From NCBI GenBank assembly GCA_947034885.2, contig OX344755.2, forward strand, positions 6,078,501-6,142,500: DNA of 64,000 nucleotides. The letters run 5' to 3'. This document shows, piece by piece, positions 32,321-45,145 of the stretch. How positions within the stretch are numbered: position 1 is the first letter of the stretch; each line of letters begins with the position of its first letter. Made by a program: the position numbers and the translations under genes. The DNA is from Thuidium tamariscinum (Eukaryota; Streptophyta; Bryopsida; Hypnales; Thuidiaceae). The notes beneath the pieces are model-generated. The model was not told the origin of the DNA. It searched no databases and saw nothing but the letters and a program-made list of their open reading frames with translations.

Positions 32321-35300
32321 AGGTCGGCAATTTTTTGGAAACAAGTTAGGTTTTAGCACTAATACTAAGAGTTGAAAGAAGACGTTAAATCATGAATTAG
32401 AGGTCAGCCGAATAGGTAAAACTAGTTTAGAATCAGAAATGATAGGATTATAGGGTTAATGTTTGTGTTTGGTTTTACAACTCAGGGTTTTATCTCTTCT
32501 TGAGACAAGCCCTACTAACAATAAATAGGATACCCTACTGCAAACAAGATTGAAACAAATTTTTGTTTCTTTTTTGGAATTTTGATCTTTTTCAGGGTCC
32601 CTTTGGGGGACGCGGATGCTCCTAATGAGGGGAATGTGGGGAACGACGGGGGGCGGGAAACTTGGGGAACATCGTTGTGGGATGGCGAAGCGGGGCATCG
32701 AAGACCATGATGCGGGTCTTGTATTTAGGGTTTAGGATTCAGTAAAATTCTCATATTTAGGTGCTTAGATTATAAATACCTATATTTTACATGTTCATGA
32801 CTTAGGTATCTTCAATAGTTGAAGATTAATTACTTAAACAAAGGCCCAAGGCTCATACAATTGCATTTTTATCCTTATAAAGCTAGCATTGTTGGTAGTC
32901 AATGTGCTAGACTAATGACTTTGAGACTACTCAAAATTATAATTGGAACAAAAATGCCACTATTTTTTTACTATTCTTTATATATAATAATAGGAAAACT
33001 TGTTAAATGTAGACTAGAATAATGGCCCAATCATTTGGGTGTTGGAGACAACCATTTTACATGTGCCAAAAACCTTGAACTGAACTAAGGTAATTGATGA
33101 ATAATTTGTACCAACAATATGCATATCCAATTTGTAGTATACAAAGGATGATCCTACGTTATCACAAAATATTGTCTTCTGACGAAAGTACTGCCCCTTT
33201 TAAACCAATGTCAATTATGAAATTGAAAAAGAGATGAAAGATGATAAAGTTGAATAGATAATTTTGGGATGTTTGATATTGATGCAACACATGTGTAGAA
33301 GGCTTATACTTTCTTTTTTTAAATACATTGCTTTGTACTATCAGTGCATGCTACAATAAAAACTTATGTATGCTTATTATATTTTTTACAAATTCAAGGG
33401 TGGCATTTTTATCAATGATTATCTGAAGATACTTCAATAAATATGAATGGTACAAGTGAATTTGTTTGATATGAATAATGTTCCCTAATAAGGGGTAATA
33501 GTATGTGTAAGTTCATTTCCCAACATGCACTATTACGAGAAATTAGTTTTGTAAATTAATGACAAACACATTACTAACAAATGCAAATGGAATTCCTAGA
33601 CCAAAACATGCAGATTCATCCTGGTGATTGGTCGTCCAGATAAGGCATCTGGCACATCATTATGAAGAATCACATTTCATTGATCCCTTCCCCGAACTTT
33701 TTGAAACCTAAATGTGCCAAAGTGCAGAAAGTGGATGATAAACAAATTGAAAATCAATTTCTTTCTCATTATAGATTGGATAGAAGTTACTCTAATTTTC
33801 AGAGATACTTTATGAAATTGTTGTCCTATTCAAAGATTTAATTTGATAATACTATGATACATATTTCTCTAAGATTACAAGTGTAGAAGATTGTCAAGTG
33901 GTCGATGAAGTCAAAATTGCATTGACTTTGATTCAAACTTGGAATTTTGAAATTGAGGTTATAGAATCAAAGAAGACAAAAATTCTAGAAAATCACCTTG
34001 TTTAGAGCACCTCTTTTCAAATCCATTCCAACAAAATTTACTCAAAACATTACAATATTTTGCTTGTAGTTGAAATCAAAAAGAATTTTGAATTTATCCT
34101 TTTAAAATTTATAGAAAAAAATTGGTCATAGCATTGATGTGTCTAACCATATACATAGGATCTAAAACTCAAATTCTGTAGCTCCTATTTAGGTCTCAAT
34201 TCCAATACATTCTTTCAAATGGTACCGGATGATGATTTTTCCATATTTTGATTGACCTTTTGAAGCTTGGCTTCCCATTTTGAAAGTTCATTTGATTTCC
34301 GACTTCAATGGCATTGTAGTCATATAAATTTTCCTAAAAACTCTTATATTTACTTGCATTCAATTCTATGGAATATGCAATTTACATAATGACGATTGGG
34401 AGGATCTATCTTTCAAACACATAAACATTTTCATTCAAGCAATGTAGAATTTCTAAATGAAACTTTCACTAGAGATGACAAAATATTTGCAATTTACATA
34501 GTTTTTATTCTCAATGTCTTAAGGTAAAAATTCTTAATAAAAAAACTATTCTTTTAAGAAAATACAAATTTTTTTATGCATGGCTTTGTAGGTGATACTT
34601 AGGGGCCTACACTTCTTGTTCACTTTTTGAAGGCTTGGATCAATAAGTTAAAGACTCGTAAGTCAGTAATACAGTAGGAATTATTTAGTGGAAGAGTATT
34701 TTTGAATGATGGAAATTTGGTTATTCTAATTCTTGGCTATAGATCAAGTACATAGGAAATTCTGTATTTTAAAATTCTTAGTAATTTCAATTGAAGAGAG
34801 GAAATTACCAATTTTTGGGTAGTCCACATTATTTTTAGCAATGCATCTCTGAAATATTTGCTTTCCCTTATTTTGCCTTGGATTATATGCAAATGTTCTT
34901 ATTCTATAGGTTTTGGGTACATCTACCTTGTGGCACAGTTCGTCCTAAATAATTCGGGGTCTAGAAATCCAAGTATGAATTCAGAGTTTGCCCAAATTTC
35001 TTTTTAGAAGTTATTTTATTATGTCATAATACTTTAACTGTATACCGGAGTCTTCTAAATGTATGCATTTTCTTTAGTAGAATTCAATGTCCAAGATGAT
35101 GTCCTAGAAAATACATACATTGACATTTTAATTTGTAAAAAATAGGAAAAAATAATTTTGAACAAAACTAAAAATTGGCCATTTGAGAAGACTTTATGGT
35201 GATGAGGTTTGACTAAGAAAATGAGTTCAAAATCATTTCTAATGCTTTGAAGTGTGCGTGCAAGGGAGGTCTGTTTGCACTAATGTAGAGGTCCTAAAAT

Positions 35301-35729
35301 AATGTTTTTTTAGATGCCCTTTAATAGGGACATGTATACCTACTACAAAATCATACCACAAAAATTTCAACAAAAAAATCATTAATTTAAACTAATCAAT
35401 TGTATAAAAAACCTCTAATCTTGAAAGTGTGACAAATTAACAAAAATAATTTTTAAATAGAAGATGATTTTTTTTAATTCTCAAAAATATAAAATATGAT
35501 TGCAATCAAAAACTCTTGAAATAGATTTTTGGTTTGGGCATTGGATTCATCAATCAAAAGTTATAGCATTGGACAAGAACAAATTTTGCAAAATGCTACA
35601 AAAGTGGTTGGTGTTTCTTGCAATGACCCATGAACGAAAAAGTGACTATCATATAAGACTACCACAAGAATTATGTTGTGATAGTGCTGCGAGAAGTAAA
35701 TGACCAAGGAAAACACGGTGCGCACAATC
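32321..35729. other. AT-rich intergenic DNA
   Basis: About 3.4 kb with no recognised gene. A small GC-rich island at 32.6-32.7 kb (with GGGGACGCGGATG) stands out but has no coding motif. The remainder shows no clear inverted or tandem structure. Confidence 0.4.
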
Positions 35730-38084
35730 ACTCAATTGTAATTGATGTCAATGCTTATCACGGAAAGTTCGACCTCCACAATCTCATGACTTTCCTCGAG
35801 GGTTCGCTCATGCAATCCCTTAATGACGAGTTTGATAAAGTTAGACATCTTTCTTAGAAGAATGTTTCTGCAAAGTCTACTACCAATCGATTTCGACATA
35901 TTTAGCAAGCTCTCGATCACTATGCTGTTCGAAATGTGAAAATATTTCAGCAATTGGAGGTTCCTTACAAACACTTAAGCCTGATGATATGACAAAGTGA
36001 GCAGTTTCAGTTGAGGCCGCAGTGAGCAACTAGGAAAAGAGACCCGTCAAGACACGGTCTGAACTTCAAAAGCCTGCATTAGAAGGAGCTGCAGTTGGAG
36101 AAACTAGTTGGAAAAGGCACAAGTCAACACACCCTTCTTCATTAGCTACGATAGGAAGCTATGGCTCAAAACTTATAACAGTTGAGGTGAGTAGATTGGA
36201 AAAAGACGCACCTATGGAGCATGAGAAATTTGAGCTAATCCTAAGAAGTTTTTGGGTAGAACATGAGTCCTGTTTCTTCTTTAAGATGGATCCAAAGAAG
36301 GTTTCCATCACGCAGTGTGAAGTAGCTCGAGATGAGTTTATCATTCGAACTTTGCAAATGGACATTATAGACACCGTCAAAAAAGAGCTTGTCCAAATTA
36401 TTGATGTCAAGTAGCGTCAGAAGGTTTGTCTCATACCTATTCACGAAGACAAGAGTTTATTGAGAAAGAAGCCCCAAACATAGGACGAGATTAAGGGCAA
36501 TAATTTTATGATTATTAATGGCCAACACTCCATAATGGCATCAAAAGAGCTTCAAAAAACAAGATACGGAGAAGACAGAAAATTACTGCTTCAAATATGG
36601 GACGCTTACATTGTCAGAACTCATGATGCAACAAAGCTCATAAACATATCCAGATTCTACGTACAATTGCACAAACTACTTGGATCACACTCAACCCACA
36701 TGGTGGAATCAAATTATCAATTATAGAAACATATGGATCTCCTGCAAACGGTCAACAAATGATGAGAATGAAGCCGTTGCCCAAAAAAATAAATCCATAT
36801 ACAACCTCATCGATTATCAGGTTACTATATTGAATCCATTGATTAACATTGAATTCCTTATTTGCATCTTAAATAAATTTTATTAGTAGTTTAGAAGCAT
36901 TCATATTCTCATCTTCGACTCGAAGATAAAAGAGTCGTTTAGTTCTTTGAACCCCATTGTTAAAACAATATTTTTTCTTTAAAACAGAAATTTGCAAGGC
37001 TTATCGTGAAGCGATTTCAAAATATAAATCCAGAAAGGGATGGGGTCTCAATTAGAGGTCCATCGGACTTGAAGAATGAAGTCCAGATCATTATCCTATC
37101 AGATGATATCTTTGTCTACTGGGAGTGATTTTTAACAATGCACGCTGATGGTGAGTTAGTCGATCCATATACCTTGAAACAATACAGGAAGTTGAAGACC
37201 TTCAACAGAGCCAAATCCGTGTTGAAGAGGGAATTCTTTCGGCATTTCGGACACTTCACAGATCATGACTTCAAAATATTCATCGTTCATTTGCTTGCGA
37301 AGACTTCAAATCGAAAAATGGTGTATCCAAAAGTCTTGGTTGGTTGTCTAAAAATGTTAATCATGGACAATATGACAAGTACTAACTGGCTAGATCGTCA
37401 CAAATGGAAGAAAATTATCCTTGAGGATATAATGAACATCAAGCTCGACTTATCCTTCTTTGTTGATGGTGGAGATGTTGACCAAGACGCATGGTCGGAC
37501 TCGAAGTTGCGACACTGATTCACATCAAGCACTTGGGATTTCCTGTTATCGCATCCAAAAACAAAGTACTTCAAGCGCCAACTACAGAATGAAGCGTGGA
37601 GTAAGCAGGATAAGGATTTATCTGAAAAATTTCCTGAAGTTCTACACATGTTCATTCAATTTGTGAAGAAGAAATATCAGCTCTCTCTTCCTCCATGAAG
37701 AGAAGTTCAAGTTTGTGGAATTGACGTTGCAATGAGTGCTTCTGTGATGAGCACTCAGTACCGTTACTACAATCGTGAGGTCAATCTAACAACGTTGGAC
37801 ACTATGCAAATTTCAAGGTTAAGGCCAATCGAGACTAAAGCAGCAATAAATTCTTTTTTGAACTTCTTGGCTAGCAAGTTGTAGCTTAAATTGACCGTTT
37901 CAAATGTATGAGTCTTCATTCTTAGTGGGAGGACAAACGTTAAAGCCATTAAAAAATTTGTGACTTTAAAGATGAAAGAGTTTGATTTCGTGCTATCGAG
38001 ATATGTGCATTTTAAGTCTGAGAGATTAAATAATGTGACGAACCGATCAACAGCCATCACAATTGATGTTCCACTTCTAATGTG
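35730..38084 (+). pseudogene. Unrecognised decayed coding relic with a ParB/DGQHR-like motif
   Basis: Codon-like composition (less AT-rich than its flanks) runs through several plus-strand frames. One block (36187-36414) reads MSRLEKDAPMEHEKFELILR and continues with acidic and basic residues. The next (36508-36726) reads MIINGQHSIMASKELQKTRY with LLQIWDAYIVRTHDATKLI. A third (37138-37518) reads MHADGELVDPYTLKQYRKLK and ends near DLSFFVDGGDVDQDAW. The motif NGQHSIMASKEL resembles the GQHR-x-x-A helix of ParB and DGQHR-type domains (inference). Similar long open frames are, to my memory, repeated in non-seed plant genomes, so this is probably a mobile-element protein. It is broken in several places. 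No ends were found. It abuts copia sequence at 38085. Confidence 0.5.
36911..36927. repeat. Perfect 17-bp palindrome ATCTTCGACTCGAAGAT
   Basis: A perfect palindrome around a single central base. It matches the core of the 30-bp palindromic array at 27.8-28.5 kb, about 8.5 kb away, so the motif is dispersed. Confidence 0.75.
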
Positions 38085-38305
38085 CCACATACTATCAATT
38101 GAAGAAGCGATGTGTTGCTCTGATTGGCTCAAATAGAAAATTGCTATTGAGAAGAAGTATACTTTTTTCAAAAAACAACAAATCTTTGGTCATACCACGA
38201 ATAATCTCAATTCACGACCTCTTGAATATAAATTGATCTTTGTATGCAAACAAAATGATGAAGGTGAAATTATTTGCTACAAAGTTCATCTTGTTGCTCA
38301 AGAAT
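38085..38305 (+). mobile_element. Ty1/copia reverse transcriptase start, second copy (fossil)
   Basis: Aligns with 23925-24130 of the first copia region, sharing CAATTGAAGAAGCGATG, GAATAATCTCA, TATAAATTGAT and GTTGCTCAAG. It stops where similarity resumes at 42148, implying a 3.8-kb insertion within the reverse transcriptase. It is a different copy from the one at 19.9-24.3 kb because both contain the same segment. Confidence 0.75.
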
Positions 38306-39589
38306 ACTATGAGCAAACACAATCAGGTTTTCATTTTTAAGCTCTTGGATTGTGTATTTATGCGTTAATCCATTGTGCCTTTCAAGCATTAAATCTTTAA
38401 ATGATTTGTAAATGTTTAAGAGGTAAAATAACCTTACTTTATCCTAAATTAGATTTTAATGGCTTTTTTAGGGTTCCAATTAGGTCGTTGTGATTATTTA
38501 GTTAAATATTGTTCAGACTAAAGCTCAATGAATATTCTTATAGATCATTTTTTACTCATTCCAAAATAGTAAGACTCAAGTTATTTGAACTATCCGAGCA
38601 AAAGTTATAAGTGGATGAAGTTTGATCGCTAATCGGTATTTCAAACTTCATCCATAGTTTTCTACCACTTAATACACTAAATTTATGATTTTTTTTCACT
38701 TAAAAGTATTTTTTTTCTTTATCAACTTTACTCTACTTTTTGTACTTTTACTTTTACTTTTCCTAACTATTTTTCATTCATTCTAATGCCTAAACTTCAT
38801 CCAGACCTATCTTACTCGTTTTAAATTCGAACTTTAAGTTTAATATGTTTTAGAAAAGATAAAAGAGAGTTTTACATTATTATTATTTTATATTTAAGAA
38901 AAGATTTTATCTTTAACTATTGAATCACACTTCTAATTTGGTTTCATTAATATAATTGTTCTACTTTGAAATTGCTTAAGTTACAAACAAATTGAACTTT
39001 TATCTCGATAAGTAAAGCATTTTGAAGGTTATTGTAGATTTACTCTTATACTTTCTCGTTTGTCATAATTAAAAGTTGTTTAGTAATTTTTACTCAACGC
39101 TTGAAAGTAGGATTTATTTACAGTTTATAGTTCCAATTTTCCATTTTGTTTTCATTATCGAGTTTGTTTGTTGTTGTTGTTTTACAATATTAAAACTAAT
39201 TTTTTTTAAACTTCGCACATAGATTAGAAAGGTCTTATCCTAATCTATCCTATTCTCAAATATCTATTGTATGATTAAGAAAAAATCTCAAAGACTTCTT
39301 CCTTTCCCTTCTTTCTCAACCAATTTTTACACTTTCTTTAAACTACCAACCACAATTTCATCACTCTTCGACTTGAGTTTTGAATTCAATTGTCTCTTCT
39401 ATTATAGTGTAGGCTAACGAGAGAAAAAGTGGTGAGATAGGAGTTAGTAATTTATATACTTTGAATTGCTAATCTTTTATATCTAACTTCTAATTTTCTA
39501 TTTTTTTTTCTTAAATACTTTAGATCACGATTGACTTTTGAAAAATTACTATTTTTAAATTTTTAAGAATTTTTTCTTATAGAAGCTAA

Positions 39590-40235
39590 AACTAGTTTTC
39601 TAAATTGATGCGAAACTTGAAAATCAGACATTCTTAATTGAAATTATGTATGGATGAAGTTTTTATCACTAATTAATGATTGAAACTTCATCCACTTATA
39701 ACTTTTTCAATTCAACTCATTTTTCCTTGAACTTTATATTGTTGAAAAGCTTTCAACATTTATTATCACATTCTTAACTCAAATTTATACCATTGACCTC
39801 TTCTAATGATCTAACTTTGCTTTTAGCTTCAGCTCTATCTACATTTTAACTCTCAATAGACCTTTAATAAATTACTATTTTAAAACTTTGAGTGATTTTT
39901 CTTTGTAGAGATTAAGACTAACTTTATAAATTGATATAGAACATGCAATTTGAATCTTTTTAGTAAAAGTTATGCATGAATGAAGTTCTATTGGCTAATT
40001 GACGTTTAAAACTTCATCCGCTCATATCTTACTCAATTTAGTTCAGATTTCTTTGTATTTTATGTTCTTGGAAAGCTCTTGACTTTTTCTACGAGATTAT
40101 AAACTCAAACTTGTACTAACACCTCTTTTTAGCAATTTGATTACACTCTTAGTCTTGGCACTAAAAATAACTAATAAAAATTAACACATGTAACCAAATA
40201 TGATCAAATTTGATCAAACTAAGGCCAAAAAGGCC
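39590..40235. repeat. Tandem repeat of about 325 bp with an internal hairpin
   Basis: Two units are aligned by AAATTGATNNNGAAC, TATGNATGNATGAAGTT, AAACTTCATCC and TTGAACTT-type blocks. The hairpin is GGATGAAGTTT near 39655 paired with GAAACTTCATCC about 45 bp later. A more diverged third copy of the hairpin segment lies at 38618-38660. Confidence 0.6.
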
Positions 40236-40519
40236 TAATGAAAATGACTAAAGGAAATAAGGAGGTTCAAAGATTTGCTGTCAAAATTTCAAAATCCATG
40301 AACTCAAAGCTTCGTCATAATTTTGCAAACAAGAAAAAACACTTAATAAATCAAGTTTCTATAAAGTTAAAGCTTCGCCATCCCAAATGAGACAAGAAAA
40401 ATAATTAATACAAAAACAACAAAACAATTGTTAGTATAATCATGAATGTTAATACAACCACTAAACAAATACTTTAAACAAATTAAAGTTGAAAATACAC
40501 AAGAAATTAGTAGCTAAAG

Positions 40520-40680
40520 ACTCTTCTAAGCAGAATTGCTAGTCACAAGGGAAAGGGCTCAAGGATTAGTACAAAAACACTTCAAGAATAGCATTAAAAA
40601 AAAATTCTAAGTGGCATTGCTAATCACAGGGGGAGAGGCGCTAGGATAAGTGCAAGAAATACTTCAAAACACAAGAAAAC
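40520..40680. repeat. Tandem duplication of about 95 bp
   Basis: TTGCTAGTCACAAGGGAAAG with AGGATTAGTACAAAA is repeated as TTGCTAATCACAGGGGGAGA with AGGATAAGTGCAAGAAA. The left part of each unit shares CTAAGNNGNATTGCTA. Confidence 0.6.
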
Positions 40681-42147
40681 TTTACCAAAACTTTTCAACA
40701 CATACAAAGAACGTTAACAAACTTTGAAGGGATCTCAATATCCTTCAAAGTTCAAAAATACACACTAAGAGGGAGCTTCAAATGCTCTGAAATACACATG
40801 TTTGCAACTTTGGTTCAAACTTGGCAAAAAAATGCAAATTATTGAACCAATGTGTATTGTGTCAAAATTTTGGCTACAAAATAGTTGAGAGGAGAAAGAA
40901 ATACCCATTTATACTCTTTCAAGGGCATTCACCTCTTCTCAATTTCGTATAGTAAACTTATCATTTAGGATTTTCATCTTAATTCAACCATTCTTTATTT
41001 TCTACGTTGGACCTATTTGTAACTTTTGAAGTTTGACTCCAAATCACAAATTAATTGCGTCATTAGCTTCAGAAGGTCATTTTTAATCTAGTTGAATCCC
41101 CCAATTTCATCCGCTAAAAACTCAACAAAATCCAATGCTAAAGTAATGACTAAATAGGATAAAAATTGAAGTTTTGGAGATTGACTTTTTTATAAAAAGT
41201 AACTAGCCGAGGGTCTCTAGTAGGTCTAAGGCAATAAAAAACACCTAACTTGGGCCTCATTTTGATGTCGAATGCACCTGTAACACTAGTCAATTCCTCC
41301 GTAATATTTTAAAATTATCAATTTGGAAATGAATTCTTTAATTTGGATACTTTTCGCTATCAAAATGTCCTAAAACTTTTTAGGACTTTTTATTAATATA
41401 AAACAAGATATCCTAACTCTTAATGGAATTTTATCACAATTATGGTAATTTCTATGAATTTTTCATTGAAGGTTGAAACGGTTGACTGTCCGGAAAGGCA
41501 TCTTCTGAGTATCAAAAAAAATTTAAACCTTTTGTTGAACCTCCTATGAAATTCCACAAAATATGTGTAAGCCTACATTTGGATTTTATACAATTGCTGA
41601 AAGAGAAATAAATCCCACTCCCTCTTTTAATTACCGGGCTTTGGAGAATCTTCCACAAAAAGAAAAATCTTGACAAAGCAACTTTTTCATAAATCTCCTA
41701 CCATGATTTTAACTCAAAAACATCATCTATCAGCCATAGATTCCCTTCATAGAGTCATCGTGACAAAATCCATCCCGTAAGCTAAAAATTGGATTTCTAC
41801 CAAATGTAGGAAATAATTGTAAACATGAAATCTATCCAAGGAAATAGGCTTTAGGACTTGCCTATATTCAGAGGACCTAATTTTAGCCAATAATTGTCAC
41901 ATGCAAGGTAGATGAGGCTATTTTGGGGATTTTACACAAAAAATAGGTATTATTGGGGTTTTAACCTATTCATAGTTGGGACTTAGACCTAAATGAATAA
42001 AATCACAAAAAATATGATCAAATATTATATTGGCACGTCACATGCTTATTTTGATTTTACACTCCTTTGGGGATTTTTTGCACTATTTTACACACTATAT
42101 TTTACAAAAAAAAATTTTAATCGTAAGTTTAAAGTGATAAATTTGGG

Positions 42148-42317
42148 GTTCACAGATATACACAAAAATTTGACATTGACTGTGATAACACATATTCATC
42201 AGTTATGGATATTATTACTTTTCGATATCTCCTCGAAATGGCAGTACACATCATTCTTGAAATAATTCTTATGGATATAGTTACCATTTATTTATATCGC
42301 TCACTTCATAGTTCATA

Positions 42318-42371
<54 letters not shown>

Positions 42372-43600
42372 TCCTACCTGGCCTTAAATCTACAACTCCA
42401 AGTTCCACTATTTCAAACAAACATCGTGGTGTTAAATTACAGTGTGCATTATATGGTCTTAAACAATTTGAACATATATGATACCAACGATTACAACAAT
42501 TCCTTATTGCAAATCACTTTATTAACAATCCATTATTTCCGTGTCTCTTTATTAAAAGAGAAAAAAATGATTTTGTCATTATTGCAGTCTATGTTGATGG
42601 CTTAAACCTTGTAGGTACCAAATTTGCATTAACTGCAACTATTCGATTACTCATTTGAGAGTCTGAAATGAAGTTACTTAGCAATACAACTTTTTGTATT
42701 GGTTTACAAATTCGTCACTTGAAAAATGGTAGTATTTTTCTTTCTCAAACAACATACATCAACCGAATCTCAAAAAAATTCAACATACTTGATGCACATC
42801 TTTTGTCAACACCTATGATAGGCCCGATGATAGGTCGTAGTTTTAAAGGTGAAGATCTTTACTATCCTTGTGAGGAGGAGTAGAAAACATTAAATAAAAA
42901 CTTTCCATACCTCACTGCAATCGAAGCACTTTTATACTTAGCTATATATACAAGATCTGATATTTGATTTGTACTTAGTATTCTTGTAAAGCATAGTTTT
43001 CAACCTACACTTCGACATTGGAATGACATCAAACACATTTTCTGTTATTTGAAAGGAACTGAAGATTTAAAACTACACTATACTCGATCACTTGATCCAA
43101 CATTAGTTGGATATGTTGATGCAAGATATAGATCTGATCTTGCAACATTTAAACCTCAAACAGGCTATGTTTTCTTGCAATATGGAACTACAATATTTTG
43201 GGAATCAGTAAAGTAAACTATCATTACAACAAGCTATCATGCGAAATTATTGTTTTACATGAAGCATCTCGTGAATGTATTTGGTTGAGATCGATTAACA
43301 AGTTCATTCGAATAAATTGTGGATTATTTTATGATAACTCTCCAATTGTTTTATACAAAGACAATAATTCTTGTGTTACTCAAATGCAAGCAAGTTTTCT
43401 TAAAAGTGATCACACAAAATATATTCATCCAAAGTATTTCACCTTTACGAATGATTTGATTATGGACAAAGCACTTGAAATTAAGAAAATTGCATTAGTT
43501 GATAACCTTATTGATCTTTTTATTAAGGCTCTTCCATCAACTACCCATCATCGACTTGTCCATGGCATTGGAATGCGGCGATTTAGTAGTTTGAAATAAG
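42148..43600 (+). mobile_element. Ty1/copia reverse transcriptase and RNase H region (fossil)
   Basis: Plus-strand blocks read CALYGLKQFEHIWYQRLQQF, then VIIAVYVD, then FCIGLQIRHLKNGSIFLSQ, and near the end an RNase H-like region around LHYTRSLDPTLVGYVDARY with SILVKHSFQPTLRHWNDIK upstream. This is the 3' half of a copia polyprotein. An (AT)n microsatellite (42321-42369) lies within it. It is broken, with several interruptions. It belongs to the same copy as 38085-38305 and probably to the LTR at 45146-45350. Confidence 0.85.
42321..42369. repeat. (AT)n microsatellite, about 24 units
   Basis: An uninterrupted AT dinucleotide run is visible. It lies within the copia region and is expected to be length-variable. 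Confidence 0.95.
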
Positions 43601-43860
43601 AAACTCAATAGATTTTATTTATAAAATTTATTGACCCTTTTAATTTTCTTCCATAGATTTTTTTCACTGGTTTTTACTATGAAATTGGATTGATAAAGGA
43701 GTTGTACTCTTTATCCTTCCTCTATGGTTTTGTCCTTAAATATATTAAGATTTTTCCATATAAGATTTTAATGAGGCAACAATTATAACTTTTACAAACA
43801 TTTCATGTAGAAAAAAGTGGGGTCGTGGTCAGAACTACAGTTTGGGCTTCAATGTTGGAG

Positions 43861-44848
43861 CTCGGGTGGGTCACTTCTCGCATTTTAAAAACCACGTGCG
43901 GCATAATATAGCATGGATTTTATTGTTTCAAGGTAAAATTTATAAATAATTTACAAATAAAGTAGGGGACTTTCAAAGTCAAAAATGCATTATAAGTAAA
44001 ATAGGTAGCTAATAATTTTCAAGTATTAAAAAAATTTATATATAATTTAAGGACTAAAGATTAGGATCTTGAAAATTGTATTTAGTAGGGTCAGTTTTAT
44101 TCAGAGTTGGTTGTACAAAGGAGTTAGAGTATAAAAGTGGTACATGATGTTTGCATAGCTGGTTGTACAAAGTAGTTAGAGTATAAAGGTGTTAAACGAT
44201 GTTTGCATAGCTAGTTGTTGTGTTGAACTGAGTAATAGTCTTTGGATGGATGAAAATAGGGGTGATAGAGATGTAGTTGAAGCTATGTGGATGAACTTTG
44301 AGCTTCAAGTCAAGGTTATGTGAACTTTCCAATGCAATCTGTATCTCACTTTTCAAAGCATTACAATTTCTATAAACCATGATTTTATTGTTTTCCTTTC
44401 ATGTATTATCAAACTATATTTTTTATACACTGTAAGAGTTCTTGTACATTCAATTTCTGGATTTTTGTGTATTGCAAGTGGTAAAATTGTCATACTAGTT
44501 CACTTGACTAAATTCTATATACAAAAAGGGTGTGACAACAAAAAATAATATTGAGCAAAGTAAACATCTCAACTTTTTATGCAAATTTCCTTTATCTTCT
44601 CTCTAATCTTTTTACTTTTAACTTTTTCTTCAATTCATTTTTTTTCCTTATAAAGAAAATATCCTACAAAAAAATACTTTCACCTACGTAATATAAGTAA
44701 GTAGAGGGTGCCATAATATAGGACATTTTCACAAATTATGTAATTATAGGGGACCATTTATTTGAGCCTTCAAGGTAAATAGCCCCCCAAAAAATACCTT
44801 CTTGCTGCACAGGGGAGTATGAAACATACAAAGAGTGACCCACCCGAT
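43861..44848. mobile_element. 988-bp hAT-like non-autonomous element
   Basis: The inverted ends are CTCGGGTGGGTCACTT and AGAGTGACCCACCCGAT. Flanking octamers TGTTGGAG (43853-43860) and TGCTGGAG (44849-44856) match in 7 of 8 positions, fitting the 8-bp duplication of hAT elements. It shares subterminal blocks with the 298-bp element at 9252-9549: CACGTGCGGC, AGTAGGGGACTTTCAAAG and AGCCCCCCAAAAAATACC. Non-coding. It lies between the copia RNase H end and the 3' LTR. Confidence 0.75.
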
Positions 44849-45145
44849 TGCTGGAGTTTGTTTCCATCTTGAGGGGTCCTATATCTTGTCACATCACAGC
44901 TCAAGGGTGGGATAGCGGGTCGACTGTTATTTTTGCTTGACTAGTGTGCCAAGCTACGGGTTCCCGAACCAATTAACACAACTGACGAAGATCGAACTAC
45001 GGACCAGTCGGTTGACCACCGACTAATGAAAACAAAGGACCAAGTCCACAACTTGGCAACTATGTTTCAAATTTAATTGATGTTATACCCTTAATCGACT
45101 AGCTTGTATTATTTTTATTTTATCCTTATGTCAAGCGAGGAGGAG

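Larger units (their letters stand above)
38306..42147. mobile_element. 3.8-kb non-coding insertion inside copia sequence
   Basis: Copia similarity is interrupted here and resumes at 42148. The block is AT-rich, has no recognised coding sequence and contains internal tandem repeats (39590-40235 and 40520-40680). It could be a non-autonomous LTR element or a decayed DNA transposon. The ends are unclear, so the boundaries come only from the break in the copia alignment. Confidence 0.5.
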
